Positions 1 to 5,075 of a stretch of DNA of 12,752 nt are shown piece by piece. The first letter of the stretch is position 1. Every line of letters starts with the position of its first letter. The position numbers and the translations under genes were made by a program. The stretch covers positions 1-12,752 of the forward strand of contig CAZENQ010000092.1 of assembly GCA_964513655.1 (NCBI GenBank). Direction: 5' to 3'. The notes beneath the pieces were generated by a model. It was not told the DNA's origin. It worked only from the letters and a program-made list of their open reading frames with translations, and did not search any database. Origin of the DNA: G020350405 sp964513655. Lineage in GTDB: Bacteria; Planctomycetota; Phycisphaerae; Sedimentisphaerales; Anaerobacaceae.

Positions 1-181
1 CAACAAGCCGCATTTCGTGGAGTATCTGCTTGCCTTCGAGCCGGTAAAGACCACCGCCATACGTATGACAGGAGATGCCGGGGGCAGCAAGCACTGGTAC
101 AGCAAGCCCGCATTTTTTACTTCTATCAGCGAACTAAGTGTACACGGGCAGTTGCCTGACCATAAAAACTTGTGGGACTAA
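1..181 (+). CDS. C-terminal end of a secreted ADP-ribosylglycohydrolase-type protein (5' truncated by window)
   Basis: The reading frame is open from base 2 and ends at TAA 179-181, giving the last 59 residues of a protein whose start lies outside the window. These residues closely match the C-terminus of the next gene: both begin NKPHF, share EYLL, IRM-GDAGGS and FTSISELS-HG-LPD, and differ by a three-residue indel. In that neighbour this stretch closes a discoidin-like (F5/8 type C-like) beta-sandwich module attached to an ADP-ribosylglycohydrolase fold. The simplest reading is that this is a tandem paralogue with the same architecture, but only the module's end can be seen and the catalytic part is inferred. 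The next gene starts about 70 bases downstream on the same strand with no terminator visible between them, so co-transcription is likely. Confidence 0.8.
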   Translation, partial: NKPHFVEYLLAFEPVKTTAIRMTGDAGGSKHWYSKPAFFTSISELSVHGQLPDHKNLWD

Positions 182-251
182 GAAGACTGTTAGGAATCAT
201 CGTAGAATTTCCAAATCAGGAAAAAAACTTAAGCTCGGACACAAACGAAGG

Positions 252-2276
252 ATGAGAAAAAACGGCAGGATATACAACAGTGCCTTAAACGGCTTGATGA
301 TATTAGCGACGTTGTTAATTGCTGATTGTACGGGCAAGAATAACTCAAGGATTTCGGTAGAAGAATATCAAGACAAGGTCCATGCTTCATGGCTGGGACA
401 GGTCATTGGTACCAGTTACGGCTATCCGCACCATACATTTTATATAGACCAGCCGGCTCCGGAGACATTTCCATACGGATTTGACCCCGAGGCCACCGCG
501 CAAATCAAGGCAATCGGCGGCGCGTACTCCAACAATGACACGGACATCGAATACATGTATCTGCTCGGTATGGAAGAATATGGTCCGGAACCAACCTACA
601 CACAGCTTGCCGAATTATGGAAGTACCATGTCAGGGAAAAGATCTGGCTGGCAAACAGGGCGGCTCTTGGGGCGATGCATTATGGCTTTACGCCGCCGGT
701 GACCGGCATGAAGGATTCTAATCCGCACTGGTTTCAGATCGACCCGCAATTGATTAATGAGATTTGGGCGGTAACAGCCCCGGGTATGGTTCGCTATGCG
801 GCCGAAAAGTCTGCCTGGACAACTCGAATCACAAATGATAACTGGGGCATCGAGCCAACGATACATTACGGCGCGATGTATGCCGCGGCCTTCTTCGAAT
901 CGGACATTAGTCAGCTAATTGATATTGGCACAGCACAACTGCCCGAGAACAGCCGATTTGCGCAAACTATTGCCCAAATGAAGGTACTGTACAGAAAATA
1001 CCCCAATGACTGGAAGCAGGCTCGAAAAGAGATGGCCCAAATGTATTATCATAATGAACCGGTCAATACAAGGACTGCCTGGAACGCAAACCTAAATGGT
1101 GCCTGCGCTATCCTAGCACTGCTCTACGGCCAGGGGGATTTCCAGAAAACCCTGGATATGACTTTTGCAATCGGATTCAGCGCAAAGAATCAGGCCGCCA
1201 CGGTGTCCGGATTGCTCGGTGTGGTTCACGGAACAAAAGGCCTTCCAAAGGAACTTTTATTTCCTTTCGCAGAGATGGTTTGGAAAGAACCATTCAACGA
1301 TACTTATAAGAACATCACGCGCTACGACATGCCGGACGTGAGCTTAAAGGACATGGCGGCCCGCATGGCCAAACAGGGTGAGAAGGTTATACTGATGCAC
1401 GGTGGTAAAAAGGTTATAGAGAATGGAGATGATTTTTACGTTATCAACACCGATGCGAAATTTGATGCTCCGTTTGAGTTTCCCAGTGCACCGATGCCAA
1501 TCATAGAGGTCAGCAAAAAAATCGAATATAAATTTTTCGTTTCCGGTGGCAATCCACCATTCAAGTGGAATATTTTAAAAGGCAAATTTCCCGAAGGTAT
1601 CCGGTTTGAAAATGGAAAGATAACCGGGGTTGCTAAAAAAGCGGGGATTTACCATGTTGAGCTTGAGGCCCGGCTTGGCAGCAAAAAGAGCAGCCGCCAG
1701 TTCAAGCTCGTTGTTCGAGCAAAGAACCTTGCACCTGCGGCGACAAAGATACTCGCCAACGTAAAGAACACTGATGCACAGATGCGGGATAAAATGTGGC
1801 TTGCACTTGGACCGTCGCCTTACTCGGACGACTTGGAAGTTATAATTCGAGATGGCAAAGTAACCGGCGAAGGTTCTACTTTTTTAAGTATTAACAGCAA
1901 CTCAAGGCCCCAAAAAGACTACTATGGCTACGAATGGGACAGGCCGCAAACAATCGGTCTTTTGGGATTTCACACCGGCTGCATGGAAGAAAACGGCGGC
2001 TGGTTCACCTCTCTCGATGTGCAGTACCGCGGCGATGACGGAACCTGGGTGCCTGTGGAAAACCTGGTCGTTGCACCTGCTTTGGTCGGGGGCGATAAAC
2101 CGCATAACAAGCCTCATTTTGCAGAATACCTGCTTGGGTTCAAGCCGGTAGAGACCGCTACAATACGCATGATAGGAGATGCCGGAGGCAGTGAAGGCGA
2201 ACCGGCACATTTTACCTCTATCAGCGAACTAAGCGCACACGGCCGATTGCCGGATTTTGAAAATCTGGCTGAATGA
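252..2276 (+). CDS. Exported ADP-ribosylglycohydrolase-fold protein with degenerate metal site, Ig-like and discoidin-like modules
   Basis: A 674-residue protein from ATG 252. The frame runs upstream to a GTG at 138 inside the previous gene, but ATG 252 gives a proper signal sequence (basic MRKNGR, then hydrophobic LMILATLLIA). C26 follows I-A-D, a poor lipobox, so lipidation is uncertain; the GAAGG just before the ATG is too close to be a good ribosome site, so the start is moderately sure. Residues about 34-400 resemble the ADP-ribosylglycohydrolase (DraG/ARH) family: SWLGQVIGTSYG near the start, N94-N95-D96-T97-D98-IEY at the first metal motif, and the helix IGFSAKNQAATVSGLLG at 307-323. 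Catalytic members have Asp-Asp at the first site and D-x-D at the second; here these are N95-D96 and S310/K312, so hydrolysis is doubtful. Residues about 417-490 look like a He_PIG-type Ig domain (GGNPPFKW, FPEGIRFENGKITG). Residues about 497-674 form a discoidin-like module (GGWFTS at 582-587) shared with the upstream gene and the 961-residue protein. It may be a binding protein. Confidence 0.85.
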   Translation: MRKNGRIYNSALNGLMILATLLIADCTGKNNSRISVEEYQDKVHASWLGQVIGTSYGYPHHTFYIDQPAPETFPYGFDPEATAQIKAIGGAYSNNDTDIEYMYLLGMEEYGPEPTYTQLAELWKYHVREKIWLANRAALGAMHYGFTPPVTGMKDSNPHWFQIDPQLINEIWAVTAPGMVRYAAEKSAWTTRITNDNWGIEPTIHYGAMYAAAFFESDISQLIDIGTAQLPENSRFAQTIAQMKVLYRKYPNDWKQARKEMAQMYYHNEPVNTRTAWNANLNGACAILALLYGQGDFQKTLDMTFAIGFSAKNQAATVSGLLGVVHGTKGLPKELLFPFAEMVWKEPFNDTYKNITRYDMPDVSLKDMAARMAKQGEKVILMHGGKKVIENGDDFYVINTDAKFDAPFEFPSAPMPIIEVSKKIEYKFFVSGGNPPFKWNILKGKFPEGIRFENGKITGVAKKAGIYHVELEARLGSKKSSRQFKLVVRAKNLAPAATKILANVKNTDAQMRDKMWLALGPSPYSDDLEVIIRDGKVTGEGSTFLSINSNSRPQKDYYGYEWDRPQTIGLLGFHTGCMEENGGWFTSLDVQYRGDDGTWVPVENLVVAPALVGGDKPHNKPHFAEYLLGFKPVETATIRMIGDAGGSEGEPAHFTSISELSAHGRLPDFENLAE

Positions 2277-2334
2277 AATTTCTTGGAATCCGAAAGTGTT
2301 TGAAAAGTGGCTGCAGAGCGCGTAAACTGTAGTC

Positions 2335-3498
2335 GTGGCAGATATTCGGAAAGTCATATTGCTGATTGACACCGCAAGGGGGTACGGCCGCGGACTTTTG
2401 CGGGGAATTGCCAAATATTCCGACCTGCACGGTCCGTGGATATTCTACTGGAAGGCCCCGTTTTACAGAGAATCCGGTGCGCAGCAAGTAACATTGTCTC
2501 GGCTGAAGAAGTTGGATGCCGACGGCATCATCATGCGCGAACAAAAGAAATTTGAAGAGATACTTGCTATGGGCTTGCCGACTGTTGTTTCTCCCTACAG
2601 CAGGCAATTCTCAGGTCTGCCTAATATCATTCCCGATGACGGTGCGATTGCAAAAATGGCGGCCGAACATCTATTCAATTGCGGCCTTCGATATTTCGCC
2701 TACTGCGGCTTCGAAGATATGTTTGCGGTCAGAAACCGCGGTGAAATCTTTTGCAAGATGGTCACAGATGCCGGTTTCCAGGCCTACGTTTACAAAGAGC
2801 CAAAGTCACGGGCCAGGCGCCAATGGGAGGTTGAACAAAACACTATGGCCGAGTGGCTGAGGTCGTTGCCAAAACCGGTGGGAATAATGGCGTGCAACGA
2901 CGACCGCGGCCGGCAGGTCATCGAGGCCTGCAAAATAGCAGCTCTGCACGTCCCCGAAGAGGCAGCCATCATCGGCGTTGATAACGACGATCTTGTCTGC
3001 AGTTTGTCTCACCCGCCGCTTTCCAGCATAGTTCTAAACTTTGAGCGGTCGGGATATGAAGCAGCGGAATTGTTGGACGAACTCATGGCCGGCAAGAAGC
3101 CTGACAATCAAACGATAGTTGTTAAGCCGACACATGTCATAGCCAGACAGTCGACAGATGTTCTGGCAATCCAGGACAAGGATGTGGCCCGGGCCGTGCG
3201 TTTCATCAGACAGCGCGCTAAAGAGGCAATTCAAGTCGATGACGTGGTACGTGTGGCAGCGGTCTCGCGCCGTGGCCTGGAGCGACGGTTTCGAATAGTG
3301 CTGAACCGGTCGGTGCTCGACGAAATCAGACGCGTTCACATTGAACTGGTTACTCGGATGTTGATAGAAACCAATTTGTCAGTGACACAGATTGCATCAA
3401 GCCTGGGATACACTGGTGTTGCTCATATTGGTCGTTATTTTCGGCGAGAAAAGGGAGTGAGTCTGCTGGAATACCGGAAACGGTTTGGGCGTAAATAG
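2335..3498 (+). CDS. XylR-like transcriptional regulator (LacI-type sensor + AraC-type HTH)
   Basis: A 387-residue regulator, close to the usual length for the XylR family (about 390). GTG 2335 is the only sensible start: an in-frame stop lies at 2323-2325 and the conserved N-terminus VILLIDTARGYGRGLLRG follows at once; no clear Shine-Dalgarno is visible. Residues 7-275 form a periplasmic-binding-protein-like sensor as in LacI regulators, with the family signature GIMACNDDRGRQVIEACK (183-200) and IIGVDNDDL (212-220), where a sugar would bind. Residues 283-387 are an AraC-type double helix-turn-helix, with recognition regions near 301-323 and 349-374. E. coli XylR of this build activates xylose genes on binding xylose; the ligand here is unknown and a pentose is only a guess. 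It lies 58 bases after the ADP-ribosylglycohydrolase-fold gene, so the two may share a transcript. A candidate target is the direct-repeat promoter at 3652-3713. Confidence 0.9.
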   Translation: MADIRKVILLIDTARGYGRGLLRGIAKYSDLHGPWIFYWKAPFYRESGAQQVTLSRLKKLDADGIIMREQKKFEEILAMGLPTVVSPYSRQFSGLPNIIPDDGAIAKMAAEHLFNCGLRYFAYCGFEDMFAVRNRGEIFCKMVTDAGFQAYVYKEPKSRARRQWEVEQNTMAEWLRSLPKPVGIMACNDDRGRQVIEACKIAALHVPEEAAIIGVDNDDLVCSLSHPPLSSIVLNFERSGYEAAELLDELMAGKKPDNQTIVVKPTHVIARQSTDVLAIQDKDVARAVRFIRQRAKEAIQVDDVVRVAAVSRRGLERRFRIVLNRSVLDEIRRVHIELVTRMLIETNLSVTQIASSLGYTGVAHIGRYFRREKGVSLLEYRKRFGRK

Positions 3499-3511
3499 CG
3501 AAAAAAATAGA

Positions 3512-3545
3512 AGGCAGAAGTTCAGCTGTGCCTGGTTCTTTTCTG
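3512..3545 (+). terminator. Weak hairpin after the regulator gene
   Basis: AGGCA (3512-3516) can pair with TGCCT (3529-3533) around a 12-nt loop, followed by a moderately T-rich stretch (GGTTCTTTTCTG). It begins 14 bases after the stop codon. The stem is short and the T tract interrupted, so this is only a possible terminator. Confidence 0.3.
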
Positions 3546-3651
3546 TAAGTCTTTGTTAGGGGTGGGGCTACATCAAATTAGGCTGTGAGGGGGAAGAAAG
3601 ACAATTGCAGTCAATTATAGTGGATAAAGCGTCAAAAACGGGGGCAGCTGT

Positions 3652-3683
3652 CGCAAAATGGTTAAAGTATTACGCAAAATGGT
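3652..3683 (+). promoter_or_regulatory. Two 11-bp direct repeats, likely AraC/XylR-type operator
   Basis: CGCAAAATGGT occurs exactly at 3652-3662 and again at 3673-3683, a 21-bp register (two helical turns) on the same face of DNA. The second copy ends one base before the -35 element at 3685. AraC-family activators, including AraC at its I1/I2 half-sites, bind direct half-sites about 21 bp apart with the proximal one touching -35. A 9-of-10 match to the first ten bases (CGCAAAAGGG) recurs at 3779-3788. The regulator encoded just upstream carries an AraC-type DNA-binding domain, so it is the natural candidate ligand, but this is inference from arrangement only. Confidence 0.6.
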
Positions 3684-3684
3684 G

Positions 3685-3713
3685 TTGCATAAAATGCTAA
3701 TAAGTGTTATAAT
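3685..3713 (+). promoter_or_regulatory. Sigma70-type promoter with extended -10 for the pseudopilin operon
   Basis: TTGCAT (3685-3690), a 17-bp spacer, then TATAAT (3708-3713) preceded by TG at 3705-3706, giving a perfect extended -10. The -35 matches consensus at only three positions, which suits an activator-dependent promoter next to the direct repeats at 3652-3683. Transcription would start near 3720, leaving about 135 nt before the pseudopilin ATG. The rest of the 3499-3854 gap holds only the weak hairpin at 3512 and a small possible ORF at 3769. Confidence 0.65.
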
Positions 3714-3768
3714 GCTATGAAAATTGGAACAAATGATGTAAATTGCCCTTAGGGAAGAGTGCGAAATT

Positions 3769-3858
3769 ATGCAGGATTCGCAAAAGGGCAGGCTCATTTT
3801 GTACACCCGTAACGAGAAGATAATGGAGCTTCGGGAGAAGAAGGTGGCAGCGTTATGA
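3769..3858 (+). CDS. Possible 29-residue ORF overlapping the pseudopilin start
   Basis: ATG 3769 opens a 29-codon frame (starts MQDSQKGRL, ends LREKKVAAL) whose TGA (3856-3858) overlaps the ATG of the next gene in the four bases ATGA, an arrangement typical of translational coupling. A GGAAGAG stretch (3753-3759) lies 9 nt upstream as a possible ribosome site. The peptide is charged, with no signal or membrane segment, and I recognise no family. It lies wholly inside the leader of the proposed promoter at 3685-3713. It could be a leader peptide, a small protein, or chance; the exact stop/start overlap is the main argument for it. Confidence 0.35.
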   Translation: MQDSQKGRLILYTRNEKIMELREKKVAAL

Positions 3859-4721
3859 GCAGACGAAGAGCCTTTACATTGGTAGAGCTGCTGGTGGTGA
3901 TAGCCATCATCGCGCTATTGATGTCTATATTGATGCCGGCGCTGGCAAAGGTCAAGAAGCAGGCAAAGAACGTTCTCTGTCAGGCGAGCCTGAAACAATG
4001 GTGCCTTATCTTTACGATGTATGCCGAGTCTAACGACGGTTATTTCCACAAGGAGATGGGCGGCCTGTCCTATGGCTGGGTGGCGGCCCTGAGGCCGTTC
4101 TACTCGGGTCATGACCGAACGACGACTGCCGGAGAAAGCTCGGCGGAGAAAGATATACGTGTCTGCCCGGCCGCGACAAAGTTCTGGTGGGACGAGAACC
4201 ACCTTAATACCGGAACCTTTGGTCGTCCCGATTCGGCCTGGGGCATATTCTCGGGAGGGACGGATGACCAGGGCGCGTGGTGGGCTTTTAAGGGTGATTG
4301 CGGCAGTTATGGTCTCAACGGGTGGATTTGTAACGATGATGACGAATTTGCCGACTGGCATCCGGGATGGCAGCCCGCAAACGTCTGGCGGAAGCCCGAT
4401 GTCAAGGGTGCGGGGAATATACCGATGTTTATGGACGCCCTGTGGGTAGACGGCTGGCCGAAGCCCTCAGATGACCCACCGGCGATTGAGGGCGAAATAG
4501 GGACGTATGTAAACGAAGCGATGAAGCAGTTCTGTGTCAATCGCCATGATGGTGGAAACCTGAACAGCCTTTTTATGGACTGCTCCGTCAGGCAAGTGGG
4601 CCTCAAGGAGCTGTGGACGCTTAAGTGGCACCGGTATTTCAAGACAGATGGCGTGTGGACCACAGCCGGCGGTGGTAAGCCGCTGTGGCCGGAGTGGATG
4701 AAAACGTTTAAGGAATATTGA
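3855..4721 (+). CDS. Type II secretion pseudopilin-like protein with prepilin N-terminal motif
   Basis: A 288-residue protein. Its N-terminus is a class III prepilin signal: short basic leader MSRRRA, then FTLVELLVVIAIIALL with Glu at position +5 (E11) after the expected peptidase cut between A6 and F7; Ala replaces the more common Gly at -1. The hydrophobic helix would anchor it in the inner membrane and pack it into a pseudopilus. The C-terminal part carries RHDGGNLNSLFMDCSVR (230-246), a variant of the planctomycete H-X9-DG processing-associated motif: ten residues rather than nine separate H231 from D242, and Cys replaces Gly. The middle is rich in Trp, Gly and Asp. Planctomycetota encode many such single pseudopilins, often beside genes for large secreted proteins, as here. 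GAAGG (3840-3844) ten bases upstream is a modest ribosome site; coupling to the small overlapping ORF may help. Its role in secretion or surface assembly is inferred. Confidence 0.85.
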   Translation: MSRRRAFTLVELLVVIAIIALLMSILMPALAKVKKQAKNVLCQASLKQWCLIFTMYAESNDGYFHKEMGGLSYGWVAALRPFYSGHDRTTTAGESSAEKDIRVCPAATKFWWDENHLNTGTFGRPDSAWGIFSGGTDDQGAWWAFKGDCGSYGLNGWICNDDDEFADWHPGWQPANVWRKPDVKGAGNIPMFMDALWVDGWPKPSDDPPAIEGEIGTYVNEAMKQFCVNRHDGGNLNSLFMDCSVRQVGLKELWTLKWHRYFKTDGVWTTAGGGKPLWPEWMKTFKEY

Positions 4722-4747
4722 GAACGCAGGTTTTTCGTTGAAAATTC

Positions 4748-4776
4748 TTGAATAAAGCGGCCCGTTATGGTAAAAT
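4748..4776 (+). promoter_or_regulatory. Sigma70-type promoter for the large dockerin/LamG protein
   Basis: TTGAAT (4748-4753, four of six consensus bases), a 17-bp spacer, then TAAAAT (4771-4776, five of six) with an upstream TG at 4768-4769 (extended -10). Transcription would begin near 4783 and make a leader of about 290 nt before ATG 5076. It begins 26 bases after the pseudopilin stop codon, where I see no convincing terminator. Confidence 0.6.
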
Positions 4777-4782
4777 GCCAAT

Positions 4783-5075
4783 ACTATGTTGTATACGCAG
4801 CGAGGCCTGTTGGAAACCGGCCTTGTGGCTCGTGGCCGTAAATTTACCGTTGAATTCTTAAGTTAATAAAGAAAGGAGGAGCGGCTCCGGCTAAGAAACA
4901 GTATTTCTTAGTCCCGCTGGTATTGTCAGGAATGTTGGAGACAGGCGCGAATTAAGGTAAATATGCAAAGGTTATTCGTGCTCGGCGCACGGATGTTCGT
5001 GTCTGTTGAAAATAATGTGTTTTGGCGCGTAGCCAAAGAACCTTTTTAATGTTTTATTTTTTAAGGAGGAGTACC
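4783..5075 (+). promoter_or_regulatory. Long structured 5' leader of the dockerin/LamG gene
   Basis: The roughly 290-nt stretch before ATG 5076 contains several foldable elements. First, AGGCC (4803-4807) pairs with GGCCT (4819-4823), with GG-AAA-CC inside. Second, a strong hairpin: GGCTAAGAAA (4889-4898) with TTTCTTAGTC (4904-4913) around the loop CAGTA, clamped by AGCGG (4880-4884) with CCGCT (4914-4918). A perfect Shine-Dalgarno-like AAGGAGGA at 4873-4880 has no start codon within range, and GGAG (4878-4881) can instead pair with CTCC (4885-4888), competing with the clamp. GTAAATTTAC (4838-4847) is a 10-bp palindrome. No known riboswitch class was recognised, so whether this is a regulatory RNA is open. 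Confidence 0.4.
4963..5049 (+). CDS. Possible 28-residue leader ORF
   Basis: ATG 4963 opens a 28-codon frame (starts MQRLFVLGARM, ends VAKEPF) ending at TAA 5047-5049, with AAGG at 4954-4957 placed 5 nt upstream. It lies inside the long leader and ends 26 bases before the ATG of the large secreted protein. No family is recognised. An ORF of this size can easily arise by chance, and its only support is the ribosome-site spacing. Confidence 0.2.
   Translation: MQRLFVLGARMFVSVENNVFWRVAKEPF

Noticed and set aside
138..251. Upstream GTG start extending the first complete gene by 38 codons
   Set aside because: It would begin inside the previous gene and place a very basic stretch before the signal sequence; ATG 252 gives a normal export signal.
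4880..4918. c-di-GMP (GEMM-I) riboswitch, suggested by CCGGCTAA
   Set aside because: The rest of the class signature (GCGGGG-type receptor helix and the upstream CACGCACAGGG-like part) is not present.
5022..5075. TTG start adding 18 residues to the 970-residue protein
   Set aside because: ATG 5076 has an ideal Shine-Dalgarno at 5063-5070 and a clean signal peptide; the extension would bury both.
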